Positions 42,300 through 51,145 are shown, counted from the first letter of the stretch. The stretch is 64,000 nt of DNA from CBDDIP01 sp965229005 (GCA_965229005.1 CBDDIP010000002.1:1426001-1490000); one strand, 5' to 3'. The notes: a model not told the origin generated them from the sequence alone. Numbers and translations are program-made.

Positions 42300-42818
42300 T
42301 CAACCGGTGATGTTGGCGAGGATCTCGTCGATGGCCGCGTCGGCGTAGGCCCGCATCTCGTCGTCCGTGCGGTCCTGGATGGGGTGCGGGGTGAACACGC
42401 GAGCCACCGTCGGGAAGCCGAGCGACGCCGATTGCGTCTCGGCGGCGCGTATGAATTCAGCGGACGCGACGAACACGCCGGGGACGCCCCGTCGCTCCAG
42501 ATCCACGATGTCGTGCACACTGCACGACGTGCAACTGCCTCAATCGGCGAGTGCTTCGATCACCAGCGTGCACTGCGTGGCGATCTCGTGACGCAGGTCG
42601 ACCGGCGCCGGCTTGGTGAACGTCGGCTTGGCGTATCGCCGCACGGTTGCACCGCGTTCGACGAGCCGCTGCTCGAGCTGATCGAGGAACACGTTGCCGC
42701 GTGGCTTGGAGATGTCGAGCAGGCCGACCACCTGGCCGTCGAGCGATGCCGGGCGGACGAGACGGACGCGCTCGAGCACCGTGCGCTCACCGGTGGGGTC
42801 GAGCAGGACGCGAGCCAT
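42300..42818 (-). CDS. UGSC-family selenoprotein with in-frame TGA (selenocysteine 93)
   Basis: The frame from ATG 42818 to the stop at 42300 encodes 172 residues if the TGA at 42542-42540 is read as selenocysteine. The protein around it reads ALAD-U-GSCTSCSVHDIVDLE, i.e. a U-G-S-C motif at residues 93-96, which is the defining signature of the UGSC (seleno)protein family; related proteins have cysteine instead. Sequence on both sides is well conserved-looking and continuous (e.g. VVGLLDISKPRGNVFLDQLE before, FVASAEFIRAAETQSASLGFP after), so this is not a pseudogene. A perfect 8-bp hairpin begins 11 bases after the TGA, as expected of a bacterial SECIS. It ends an operon with a thioredoxin-fused protein and an alpha/beta hydrolase. 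The biochemical role of the family is unknown; redox chemistry is likely. selA/selB/selC/selD are not in the window and must exist elsewhere for this to work. Confidence 0.85.
42510..42528 (-). promoter_or_regulatory. SECIS-like hairpin of the UGSC selenoprotein gene
   Basis: On the minus strand GTCGTGCA (42528-42521) and TGCACGAC (42517-42510) form a perfect 8-bp stem around a three-base GTG loop. The stem begins 11 bases after the TGA, close to the spacing of the E. coli fdhF SECIS, and it can extend by a further CAC/GTG step with a 3-base bulge. SelB is expected to bind it. Pairing is seen in the sequence; function is inferred. Confidence 0.75.
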
Positions 42819-42861
42819 CGCCCAACCGTAGCTCGGTGTCGCCGCGCAGCGGTCGTCGTGC

Positions 42862-44313
42862 TCAGCTGCCGACGACGCGCGTGACCGGCTTGGAGCCGAT
42901 GGCGCCGTTGGCCCATCCGCCGATGATCGCCGAGAACAGACCGGCGCCACCGCCCGCGTGCACGAGGAGGATGCCGTCCTCGCGGAACTTCGGCAGCGTC
43001 ATGTCGCGCAGGTGCTCGGGGATCCCCTCGGCGATGCCGCCCGCGCCGCGGATCAGTTCGGCGCCCGGGATCTGCAGCCGTGCGTGGAGCTCGCGAAGGA
43101 CGCGCTCGCGATCCCAACCAGCATCGGCGAAGACGCGGGCGTGCTCGGGCCCCATCACGACGATCACGTCGAAGGCCAGCACGAGCTTGGGGTTGTGCAA
43201 CGTGCGCAGGCAGGCGGCGAAGGTGGATGCCAGCTGATCGGGATCGCGAGCGATCTGATCGACCACGCAGCGCGGGCCCTCACCGGCGAACGCGGTGATC
43301 GCGTTGGTGCCCGGCGGGACGCCTCGGCTGGTTGCCAGCGAGGTGAACGGCGAGTCGTCCTCGAGCTCGGCGAAGCAGAAGCTGATCTTGCCGGGGTTGC
43401 CGTGCGTGGCGCGGTCGACCTCGCCTGGGCGACCGCCGCCGACGTTGCGCACGACGAGCTGCACGGCGCGGCCGATGGTCAGGTTGGCGCGGTTGCCCTG
43501 GCCGAGCGCGTTGCCGGCGCCGTTCATGCCGATCGCCTTCGTGCCCGGTCCGTTGCAGATCAGGACCGGCCCGACGGGCATCGTCGTGGCCAGCACGCCG
43601 TGGATGTTGAAGTCGTCGTTGCAGATCGCCTCGAGCGCGGCGATCACCCACGGCAGGTGCTCGGGTCGGCAGCCGGCCATCACCGCGTTGACGGCGACCT
43701 TCTCCACCGTGACCTCGACGAGGTCGGGCGGCACCACGGCGACGATGTCGTCGGGCGAACGCGTCGTGCCCGTGAGCATCCGCAGCACGCGTGCCTCGGT
43801 CGGCGGCACCACGGGCAGCCCGTCGGTGAAGCCGCGGTCGAACAGCAGCTCCATCTCGTCGTCGAGGTCGGCCAGCTCGATGCGTCGAGACCGGAGCGCG
43901 CCCGCTTCGAAGCGAGCACGCAGCCCGTCGACGAGGTCGGGGTCGACGCTGAGCGAGCCGCAACCCGGGCGCATCACCGGGAGCTCCGCGCCGAGGTCGT
44001 CGATGCCGGTGATGCGCTGCCAGTCGCTGCGCAGCCAGCCGACCGTGCGCTCGACCTCGACGCCGTCGACGACGCGGATGAGGGTCGGCACGGTCTCGAT
44101 GTCGTGGTGCCAGCTCACCGCCAGATCGGCATCGTGCTCGGCGGCGACGCTCTCGGGGAACGACGGGTCGTCCTGCGTGTAGACGGTGAGCGCGCCCGCG
44201 GCGGCGAGGGCGGGCATCAGCGGTGCGACCATGCGGCAGCACTCGCACTCGTGCTTGACCACCACGACGAGCCCGTCGGGCAGGACCGGTGCGATGGCTG
44301 CCGCCAGGCTCAT
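42862..44313 (-). CDS. Thioredoxin-like domain fused to a UGSC-associated domain
   Basis: The 483-residue protein has an N-terminal thioredoxin-like domain of about 110 residues with the active-site sequence ECECCRMVAPL, in which Cys23 and Cys26 form a C-E-C-C variant of CxxC, followed by a predicted cis-Pro strand near ETVPTLIRV. The long C-terminal domain contains LLFDRGFTDGLPVVPPTEA, VEKVAVNAVMAGCRPEHLP and GPVLICNGPGTKAIGMNGAGN, with conserved cysteines near residues 211 and 238; I do not recognise an enzyme family. It overlaps the alpha/beta hydrolase by four bases and precedes the UGSC selenoprotein by 43 bases. The thioredoxin-like part could act as its reductant. Confidence 0.8.
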   Translation of the reverse strand: MSLAAAIAPVLPDGLVVVVKHECECCRMVAPLMPALAAAGALTVYTQDDPSFPESVAAEHDADLAVSWHHDIETVPTLIRVVDGVEVERTVGWLRSDWQRITGIDDLGAELPVMRPGCGSLSVDPDLVDGLRARFEAGALRSRRIELADLDDEMELLFDRGFTDGLPVVPPTEARVLRMLTGTTRSPDDIVAVVPPDLVEVTVEKVAVNAVMAGCRPEHLPWVIAALEAICNDDFNIHGVLATTMPVGPVLICNGPGTKAIGMNGAGNALGQGNRANLTIGRAVQLVVRNVGGGRPGEVDRATHGNPGKISFCFAELEDDSPFTSLATSRGVPPGTNAITAFAGEGPRCVVDQIARDPDQLASTFAACLRTLHNPKLVLAFDVIVVMGPEHARVFADAGWDRERVLRELHARLQIPGAELIRGAGGIAEGIPEHLRDMTLPKFREDGILLVHAGGGAGLFSAIIGGWANGAIGSKPVTRVVGS

Positions 44314-45194
44314 CCGAGGAACTCGATGATGCGGGCGTTGACGGTGGCGGGCTGCTCGACGTGGAGGAAGTGGCCGCAGCCCGGCACGACCTCGATCGCG
44401 ATGTTGGGGGTGACCATCGCTCTCGCCGATTCGGCGACCTCGACGCCGATGCAGCCGTCGTCCGCGCCGTGGAGGTAGAGCAGCGGCTGCGTCGGCAGTC
44501 CTTGCGTCGCGGCTTGCATCTCGTCCAGCGCCGGATCCTTCAACCCATCACCCAGCGTCGCCCGGTAGTACCCGAGCGCCGCCGCGAGGTTGGCGGGATC
44601 AGCTAGCGCGGCCTTCACCGCCGGCACCTCGCCGCTGCCGTCGAACCCCGGCGACCAGTCGCGCCACAACATGTCGATGAAGGCGAGATCGTTGGCACCG
44701 ACGACGAGGTCGGCAAGTCCGTGCTGGAAGAAGAACATGTACCAGCTGCGCTTGACCTGCGCGAGGTTGGTGACGAACGCCATGCCCATCGCGCCGCCCG
44801 GCGGCACCGCCATCGAGACGACCTTGCTCCACCGATCCGGTGCAGCGACCGCGGCGCCGTGCGTTGCCGGCGCGCCCCAGTCGTGGCCGATGATCACCGC
44901 GTCGCTGCCGCCGCCGAGCGCGTCGTGCAACGCGATCGCGTCCTCTGACAACTTGCCCGTCTGGTACAGCCCGTCGGCGGGGATCGAGGTCGGCGCGTAG
45001 CCTCGCATGAACGGGGCGACGGCGCGGTACCCCGATCGGGCGAGCTCGGGCAGGAGGTGACGCCACGTGTTCGCGCTGTCGGGGAAGCCGTGCAGACACA
45101 GCGCGAGCGGGCCGTCGTGCCCGGCGGAGAGGTAGGCGAAGTTGACGCCGTTCGCGTTGATCGTGCCCGTGCTGACGTTGGTGCTGTCGCCCAT
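44310..45194 (-). CDS. Alpha/beta hydrolase (epoxide hydrolase/haloalkane dehalogenase-like)
   Basis: The 294-residue protein has LCLHGFPDSANTWRHLLPEL (oxyanion HGFP block), the nucleophile elbow VIIGHDWGAP with aspartate as the nucleophile, and a catalytic histidine in GCGHFLHVEQP. An aspartate nucleophile in this elbow is typical of epoxide hydrolases and haloalkane dehalogenases. As first gene of the UGSC selenoprotein operon it may supply the substrate or share its pathway; that is inference. ATG 45194 follows TACGTT-N6, a predicted leaderless promoter, so it probably drives the whole operon. Confidence 0.9.
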   Translation of the reverse strand: MGDSTNVSTGTINANGVNFAYLSAGHDGPLALCLHGFPDSANTWRHLLPELARSGYRAVAPFMRGYAPTSIPADGLYQTGKLSEDAIALHDALGGGSDAVIIGHDWGAPATHGAAVAAPDRWSKVVSMAVPPGGAMGMAFVTNLAQVKRSWYMFFFQHGLADLVVGANDLAFIDMLWRDWSPGFDGSGEVPAVKAALADPANLAAALGYYRATLGDGLKDPALDEMQAATQGLPTQPLLYLHGADDGCIGVEVAESARAMVTPNIAIEVVPGCGHFLHVEQPATVNARIIEFLG

Positions 45195-45301
45195 GAGCGC
45201 AACGTAGCCGTGCGCGCACGTCACCCTGCGACGGGCCTGCGACGGACGTCACGTCGGCTCGACCTTTCCATTTCGATGCCGGGCGACAAGACTGCTCGGC
45301 C

Positions 45302-46156
45302 ATCGGGGGCAACGAACTTCTTCGCGTCACGTTTCATGGCGTTCGCGGCTCCACGCCGTGCCATGGCGATGACATCCGGCGATACGGCGGCAACACGTCG
45401 TGCGTCTCCGTCGACGTTCCCGGCGAGCCGCCGTTGCTGTTCGACATGGGGACCGGGCTGCGCTACTTCGGGTCGCGCCAACCGCACGACGGTTCCTTCC
45501 GCGGCACCTGCCTGCTGTCGCACCTCCACTGGGATCACACGCAAGGACTGCCGTTCTTCACCCCGATGTTGAAGCCCGGCTCGGAGCTCGACGTGTACGG
45601 GCCGGCGCAGGACGACGGCCGCACGGTCGGCCAGGTGTTCGCCTCGACGGTGCGCCCGCCGCTGTTCCCGATCAGCCTCGAGCAGTTCCCTGGCACGATC
45701 CGCTTCCACGACGTGTCGGATGACGACTTCGAGGTCGGCTCGATCAAGGTGCGGTCGCGGTTCGTGCCGCACGTCGGACCGACGCTCGGCTACCGCATCG
45801 AGTGGCGCGGCCGCAGCATCGCCTACATCTCCGATCACCAGCAGCCGTACGACGGCAGCTTCTCCGCATCGGACGGCGCACGCGAGCTGGTCGAGGGTGT
45901 CGACCTCCTCATCCACGACTCGCAGTACACGCTGCCCGAGTTCGCGATGAAGAGCACGTGGGGCCATTGCACCGTGGACTACGCGGTGTGGTTGGCCACG
46001 CAGGCGCGCGTGAAGCGGCTGGCGCTGTTCCACCACGATCCGATGCGCAACGACGATGCCGTCGACGAGATGCAGGTGTGCGCGGCGCGCATCGCCGAAC
46101 GCTTCGGTGTCGAGGTGGTCGCCGCTCGCGAGGGTCTGACGCTCGACGTCTCATGA
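45302..46156 (+). CDS. Metallo-beta-lactamase-fold hydrolase (start codon unclear)
   Basis: The metal-binding motif HLHWDHTQG, a later aspartate in YISDHQQPYDG and histidines in GHCTVDYAVW and LFHHDP place this in the phosphodiesterase-like branch of the fold. Homology clearly begins at VTFHGVRGSTPCHGDDIRRYGGN, upstream of the first usable TTG at 45434. From the in-frame stop at 45194 to 45434 no ATG, GTG or TTG occurs. Either a rare ATC start (45302) is used, or a frame change at the GGGGG run (45304-45308) links ATG 45276 in another frame. The given start is a compromise; the true start is unresolved. It is coupled to the MauE-like gene by a 4-base overlap. Confidence 0.8.
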   Translation: MGGNELLRVTFHGVRGSTPCHGDDIRRYGGNTSCVSVDVPGEPPLLFDMGTGLRYFGSRQPHDGSFRGTCLLSHLHWDHTQGLPFFTPMLKPGSELDVYGPAQDDGRTVGQVFASTVRPPLFPISLEQFPGTIRFHDVSDDDFEVGSIKVRSRFVPHVGPTLGYRIEWRGRSIAYISDHQQPYDGSFSASDGARELVEGVDLLIHDSQYTLPEFAMKSTWGHCTVDYAVWLATQARVKRLALFHHDPMRNDDAVDEMQVCAARIAERFGVEVVAAREGLTLDVS

Positions 46157-46527
46157 TCGCCCGCGTCGCCGCGGTCGTGGTCGGTGCGGTGTTCCTGGTC
46201 GCCGGGGCGACGAAGATCGCGTCGGTTGCGGCGTGGCGTCAGCAGGCTGCCGATCTCGGTGCGCCGCAGTGGATCGCACGCGTGCTGCCCGGCGTGGAGA
46301 TCGCCATCGGCGCGCTGCTGGTGTCGCAGTTCCAACGACGCGCCGTTGCCATCGCCGCTGCCGCCGTGTTGCTCGCGTTCACCGCGCTGCTCGTGGTGCG
46401 GTTGCGCCAAGGGCGGCGCCCGCCGTGTGCGTGCTTCGGATCGTTAAGCGCCAAGCCGATCGGTTGGTCGCACGTGGCGCGCAACGCGGTGTTCGTTGCA
46501 GTCGCCGCTGTGGCCGTGTTCGCCTGA
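46153..46527 (+). CDS. MauE/DoxX-like membrane protein
   Basis: This 124-residue membrane protein has four predicted helices and a PCACFGS cysteine pair near residues 91-95, the signature of the MauE/DsbD-like branch of the DoxX family. Such proteins pass reducing equivalents to or through the membrane for disulfide formation or methylamine dehydrogenase assembly. It starts at ATG 46153, overlapping the MBL-fold gene (ATGA). It may supply reductant or fold a partner, but no mau or dsb genes are nearby. Confidence 0.82.
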   Translation: MIARVAAVVVGAVFLVAGATKIASVAAWRQQAADLGAPQWIARVLPGVEIAIGALLVSQFQRRAVAIAAAAVLLAFTALLVVRLRQGRRPPCACFGSLSAKPIGWSHVARNAVFVAVAAVAVFA

Positions 46528-46546
46528 TGGCGAGTGCGGTGATGGC

Positions 46547-48565
46547 TCAGAGCACGTCGAGGGCGAAGGCGAGGACGCGGGCTTCGTCCTTCCAGCGGTT
46601 GTAGCGGCCGCTCGGGCCGGCGTGGCCGGCACCCATCTCGCACTTCATGATCAACGGCGCGTCGTTGGTGCGCAGCGCACGGAGCTTGGCCACCCACTTG
46701 GCCGGCTCGTGGTAGCTCACCCGCGGGTCGTTCAACCCGGCGGTGACGTACAGCGCCGGGTAGTCGACCGCCGTCGTCTGGTCGTAGGGCGAGTAGCCCT
46801 CCATGTAGCTGGCGAACGGCTCGCTCCGCGGGTCGCCCCACTCGTCCCACTCGGTGATCGTGAGCGGCAGCGACGGGTCGCACATCGTCGTGACGACGTC
46901 GACGAACGGCACCTCGGCGATCACCGCAGCGAACAGGTCGGGGCGCATGGTCATGCACGCGCCGACGAGGAGGCCGCCGGCGCTGCCACCACGGATCGCG
47001 ACGCGGCCAGGAGCCGACCAGCCGGCGGCGATGACGTGCTCGGCCGAGGCGATCGTGTCGGTGAACGTGTTGCGCTTGTTGAGCAACTTGCCGTCCAGGT
47101 ACCAACGACGGCCCAGCTCGCCGCCGCCACGCGGGTGGACCAGCGCCCACACCGCACCGCGGTCGAGCAGCGAGAGCCGCGCCACGCTGAACCACGGCGG
47201 CATCGATGCCTCGTAGCTGCCGTAGCCGTAGATCACGCACGGCGCGGTGCCGTCGGCCGTGATGTCGTTGCGTCGGACGATGTCCACCGGCACCTTCGTG
47301 CCGTCCGGTGCGGTGGCCCACTCACGCGAGGCGGTGTAGCGGGTGAGGTCGACGTTGGGGACGGGCGTTTCCTTGAGGAGCGTGCGCTCGCCGGTGCGCA
47401 CGTCCTCCTCGAACACCGATGCGGGCGCGGTGAACGACTGGAAGCTGAACCGCATCGTCGACGTCGACCACTCGGGGTTGGCGTCGGGCTCGACGTCGTG
47501 AGGTTCGTCACCGAGGTCGATGATCCGCTCGCTGCCGTCACGGAACAGGATGCGCAGTCGCGGCTGCGCGTCGAGCCACTCGTGGAGCACGAGGTGGCCG
47601 TCGAACGGATCGGCGCCGAGGATGCGCCGGCCCGGTTGGTGGGCCACGAGCTCGGTCCAGTCGCCGGGCGCGTCGATCGGCGCGGTGAGCACGCGGAAGT
47701 CCTCGGCGTCGAGGTTGGTGAGGATGACGAAGCGATCGCCCCAGTGGTCGATCGAGTACTCGAGGTCGGGCTGCCGTGGCCTCACGACGATGAGCTCATC
47801 GAACGGGCTGGCCGCCGGGATGAGCATCGCTTCGGCGCTGAGCTTGCTCTGGCTCTCGATGACGATCCACTCGCCGCTGCGGCACAGGTCGACGCTGACG
47901 TAGAAGCGGTCGTCGAGGTCTTCGTAGACGATCACGTCGTCGGCCTGCGGGGTGCCGATGACGTGGCGCCACACGTGGGCCGGGCGCATCTGGTCGTCGG
48001 GCGTGACGTAGAACAGGACGGTGCCGTCGGCGCTCCATGCCGTGCCGCCCCACGTGGTGTCGGTGAGCACGTCGTCGAGGTCGGCGCCGGTGGTGAGGTC
48101 GCGGATGCGCATCGTGTAGCGCTCGCCGCCGTCGGTGTCGGTGCTCCACGCCAGTCGGGTGGCGTCGGGACTGACGTCGAAGGCGTTGAGCGAGAAGAAC
48201 TCCTCCTCGCCGGCCTCCACGTTCTCGTCGAGCAGCACGGTCTCGGTGGCCGTCTCGGCCGACGCGCCGCGGCAGTGGATGGGGTAGTTGGCGCCCTCCA
48301 CGGTGCGGCTGACGTACCACCACGTGCCCTTGCGCACGGGAGCCGACTGGTCGTCCTCCTGGACCCGCGACTTGATCTCCTCGAAGAGCGTGTCGATCAG
48401 TGGCGTGCGCTCGGCGAACCACGCATCGGCGTACGCGGACTCGGCCTCGAGGTAGGGGATCGTGTCCGGATCCTCACGATCGCGGAGCCACGCCCACGGG
48501 TCGTCGACCGTGCCGTTGGGGCGGGTCCAGGTGTGGGGGATCTGCTTGGCGATGGGCTCCTGCAC
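46547..48565 (-). CDS. ptrB: Oligopeptidase B (S9 family)
   Basis: The 672-residue peptidase has an N-terminal beta-propeller and a C-terminal alpha/beta-hydrolase domain. The catalytic serine lies in IRGGSAGGLLVGA, the aspartate in GLNDPRVSYHEPAKW and the histidine in GAGHAGPSGRYNRW. It cleaves short peptides after basic residues and acts in the cytoplasm, as there is no signal peptide. Length matches oligopeptidase B (about 680 aa). The GTG at 48565 is chosen because TACCGT-N6-GTG fits the leaderless pattern and gives the expected MQEPIAKQIPHTW start. Confidence 0.94.
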   Translation of the reverse strand: MQEPIAKQIPHTWTRPNGTVDDPWAWLRDREDPDTIPYLEAESAYADAWFAERTPLIDTLFEEIKSRVQEDDQSAPVRKGTWWYVSRTVEGANYPIHCRGASAETATETVLLDENVEAGEEEFFSLNAFDVSPDATRLAWSTDTDGGERYTMRIRDLTTGADLDDVLTDTTWGGTAWSADGTVLFYVTPDDQMRPAHVWRHVIGTPQADDVIVYEDLDDRFYVSVDLCRSGEWIVIESQSKLSAEAMLIPAASPFDELIVVRPRQPDLEYSIDHWGDRFVILTNLDAEDFRVLTAPIDAPGDWTELVAHQPGRRILGADPFDGHLVLHEWLDAQPRLRILFRDGSERIIDLGDEPHDVEPDANPEWSTSTMRFSFQSFTAPASVFEEDVRTGERTLLKETPVPNVDLTRYTASREWATAPDGTKVPVDIVRRNDITADGTAPCVIYGYGSYEASMPPWFSVARLSLLDRGAVWALVHPRGGGELGRRWYLDGKLLNKRNTFTDTIASAEHVIAAGWSAPGRVAIRGGSAGGLLVGACMTMRPDLFAAVIAEVPFVDVVTTMCDPSLPLTITEWDEWGDPRSEPFASYMEGYSPYDQTTAVDYPALYVTAGLNDPRVSYHEPAKWVAKLRALRTNDAPLIMKCEMGAGHAGPSGRYNRWKDEARVLAFALDVL

Positions 48566-48634
48566 ACGGTCACGGTACCGATTCCGCGCTGAGCTGGGTG
48601 GCCGTTCCGGCGCTCGGGTAGCGTTCAACCGGTC

Positions 48635-48913
48635 ATGCGGGTGTGGATCGATCAGGACTTGTGCACCGGCGACGGGCTGTGCCTCGACCACTGCCCCGAC
48701 GTCTTCGTGCAGCTGGAGGACGGCATCGCCTACGTCGCCGAAGAGGGCCTCGCACTGAACGACCCGGGCGGGTCGGGCAGCCTGGCCCGCGTGCCGGAGC
48801 GGCTGTACAAGGCCGTCGTCGACGCCGCGCTCGACTGCCCCGGCGAGTGCATCTTCATCGAGATGACCAGCGGCCAGGCCTCCCCGGTCCCCCGCGCCGA
48901 ACGCGCCGCCTGA
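48635..48913 (+). CDS. Small ferredoxin (single 3Fe-4S/4Fe-4S cluster type)
   Basis: This 92-residue protein has cluster ligands C-x5-C-x3-CP (CTGDGLCLDHCPD) near the start and a further CPGEC near residue 70, as in actinobacterial single-cluster ferredoxins that serve P450s or KorAB. The sequence between is acidic. TAGCGT at 48619-48624 lies ten bases before the ATG, so the leader is only a few bases. It may accept electrons from KorAB or donate to a P450; the partner is not evident from context. Confidence 0.9.
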   Translation: MRVWIDQDLCTGDGLCLDHCPDVFVQLEDGIAYVAEEGLALNDPGGSGSLARVPERLYKAVVDAALDCPGECIFIEMTSGQASPVPRAERAA

Positions 48914-48958
48914 GCGACTGCGTTTGATCGCTGCCCCACCGTGGCGGTGGCTCAGGGT

Positions 48959-51145
48959 TCAAACGCTGTCGTCGTCGGCGGGCGTGAGGTCGAGGTCGGC
49001 GGGATCGAGTGGGAACTCGGGGACACCGGGCGACTCGACGGCAGCGATCACGGCGACTGCGTCCTCGCCCTCGATCGTGACCGGCTCGGCATCGATGGCC
49101 AACGGCAGCTGAGCGACCGCGATGGCTTCGGTGTCGGCGGCAGCCTTGGCGGCGCGACGGCGTCGACGGCGGCGCAGCACGAGCAGCAGGAGCGTGACGA
49201 GCAGGATGAGGAACAGGAGGGCGGCACCGACGACCCACGCGGCGCGCTGCTTGCCGATCGAGGGCGCCTTGTCGATTCGCTCCTCGACCTTCGACGCGGC
49301 AGTGCGGGCCTCGTCGGTCTTGCCGGCGCTGAGCGCGGCCTTCGCCGCGTCGATGTCCTTCGGCAGGTGCGTGCCGATGAGGCCGACGTTGCCGAACAGG
49401 CCGTCGTCCTTCGCCTCGGCGGTCACCGCGGCCATCACCGCTTCCACCGCGTCGAGCTGATCGTCGAGCGAGGCCTGCACGTCCTTCACGTCGTTGGTCG
49501 AGGCCTCGTACTCCGCCTCGAGCTTGGCCGGCACCCCGACGCCGAGCTGCTTCGACTTGGCCTGCAGCTCGTCGCGCGTGTCGAGCGCGTGTTCGGCCTC
49601 GGTCATTCGCTGCGTCGCCTTGTCGAACGTCCAGCTGGCCATCAGCCGGCGCACCACGTACGGCGGCGCCCACGCGCCGCCGTGATCGTCGAGCGACTGG
49701 TACACGGTGCGCGCCGCGGTGCGGGCGTCCAGCTCGTCCTGCTCCTTGGAGGTGACCACGTACCGGCTGATCACGTCGTCGGCTTCCTTCGCACCACCGA
49801 TCTCGTCGACGAGGTCGAGGAAGCGGCGCCAGTCGGTCACGGCCGGGTAGTCCTCCGCCGGGATGTCGCCGACGTAGGCCACGGTCTTGTCGTCGACTGC
49901 GGTGAAGATCTGCTTCATCCCATCGACGCCGACCTCGTCGGTGATCGACTTCACGACGAACCAACTGGCGTTGTAGCCGTAGGTCTCGGTGTCGTCGGCA
50001 CCCTCGTCGAGCAACGGGTCGCCCCACTCGTTCAGCGTCACCCGCGCTGGATCGGCGTCGTTGACCGGGTCCGGTGTCTTCGCCACCCCGCCGAGCGCGT
50101 CGACCGCGATGTTCGAGTACGTCTGCGCCATGCCCTCGTTCAGCCACCGATCGGCGAACCAATCGCTGGAGAACCAGGCGTGCGAGAGCTCGTGGAGGAC
50201 GACCTCCTGATCGAGGTCTTCGCCGATCTCGATCTGCTTCTGGCTGGCGCTGAACCAACCGGCGTAGCCGTAGAGGTACGGGGTGTAGGCCTCGCGCACC
50301 TCGATCGTCCCCTCGATCGGCCACGGTCGGCCGATCAGCTCCTCGAGCTGCGGCAGCCCGCTGTGGATCTGCTCGGTGACGAAGTTCTGCCAGTCGGTGT
50401 CGCCGGGCCAGGCGCGCATGTTGAACTCGCTGCCGTCGGGCGACGAGACCGGCTGCGACGTGAGGCCGCCGTCGTTGCGAGCCGACACGAACAGGTCGAA
50501 CTCCGAGGGGTTGGGGATGTCGCTGGCGGTGTAGACGGTGTTGCCGTTCTCGGTCGTCTCGACGGCGTCGTCGCCGAACGTGTCGATGACGAACCCGGGT
50601 GGCACGACCACGCGCACGCTGACCTTGCCGTCGTCGCCGATGCCGAACGCGTCGAACGCGGCGTACGCGGGATTGACGCGAGACGGGTTGGCGCTGCGCG
50701 GCGGCAGCCCGGTGATGTCGTAGGTGACGTTGATGTGCGCGGACTGCCCGCTGAACAGGTTGCTGGCGAACTCGACGTTGTAGAGGAAGAAGTCCTGCGC
50801 GTCGGGCACGACCTCCGGCGTGAGCCCGAGGGCTGTGCCCTTGGCCGTGACCGCCACGGCGTTGATCGCTCCGGCGGGCGCGGGCAGCGAGAAACCGGTG
50901 AAGTACGCCCGTTTGATGACGTTGCCCTCGCGCTTGTCCGGCACGGTGTTCGTGAAGGTCATGTCGGCCAGCACGTGCACGGTTCCTGCAGTGGCGTCGA
51001 TCGTGTACGTCGTCGTGCTCGTCACGGCCAGGCCACTCGCCGCCGCGACGTCACGCACCGGCAGCAGCCCGAACGTCACGGGCACCGCGAGCATGGCCAC
51101 GAGGACGAGCCAGATGGTGCTGCGTGCAGGTGACCGCCGAGTCAT
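48959..51145 (-). CDS. Membrane-anchored M1-like zinc metallopeptidase
   Basis: The 728-residue protein has an N-terminal signal or anchor (STIWLVLVAMLAVPVTFGLL) and a C-terminal transmembrane helix (WVVGAALLFLILLVTLLLLVL) followed by an arginine-rich stop and an acidic tail. HELSH at residues 318-322 and DRWLNEGMAQTY about 18 residues later give the gluzincin zinc site (HExxH...E). The N-terminal part forms beta domains. The catalytic part is thus displayed outside the cell. Substrate specificity is not apparent. The usual GAMEN exopeptidase motif was not seen, so aminopeptidase activity is not assured. Confidence 0.85.
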   Translation of the reverse strand: MTRRSPARSTIWLVLVAMLAVPVTFGLLPVRDVAAASGLAVTSTTTYTIDATAGTVHVLADMTFTNTVPDKREGNVIKRAYFTGFSLPAPAGAINAVAVTAKGTALGLTPEVVPDAQDFFLYNVEFASNLFSGQSAHINVTYDITGLPPRSANPSRVNPAYAAFDAFGIGDDGKVSVRVVVPPGFVIDTFGDDAVETTENGNTVYTASDIPNPSEFDLFVSARNDGGLTSQPVSSPDGSEFNMRAWPGDTDWQNFVTEQIHSGLPQLEELIGRPWPIEGTIEVREAYTPYLYGYAGWFSASQKQIEIGEDLDQEVVLHELSHAWFSSDWFADRWLNEGMAQTYSNIAVDALGGVAKTPDPVNDADPARVTLNEWGDPLLDEGADDTETYGYNASWFVVKSITDEVGVDGMKQIFTAVDDKTVAYVGDIPAEDYPAVTDWRRFLDLVDEIGGAKEADDVISRYVVTSKEQDELDARTAARTVYQSLDDHGGAWAPPYVVRRLMASWTFDKATQRMTEAEHALDTRDELQAKSKQLGVGVPAKLEAEYEASTNDVKDVQASLDDQLDAVEAVMAAVTAEAKDDGLFGNVGLIGTHLPKDIDAAKAALSAGKTDEARTAASKVEERIDKAPSIGKQRAAWVVGAALLFLILLVTLLLLVLRRRRRRRAAKAAADTEAIAVAQLPLAIDAEPVTIEGEDAVAVIAAVESPGVPEFPLDPADLDLTPADDDSV

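Noticed and set aside
42300..42950. Two separate small genes or a disrupted pseudogene
   Set aside because: Both parts lie in one frame, split by a single TGA at the exact position of the U in the UGSC motif, with a SECIS-like hairpin after it. A selenoprotein explains all of this.
48936..48950. Short hairpin CCACCG-TGG-CGGTGG between convergent genes as a terminator
   Set aside because: The stem is only 6 bp and no T-tract follows on either strand; such GC palindromes are expected by chance here.
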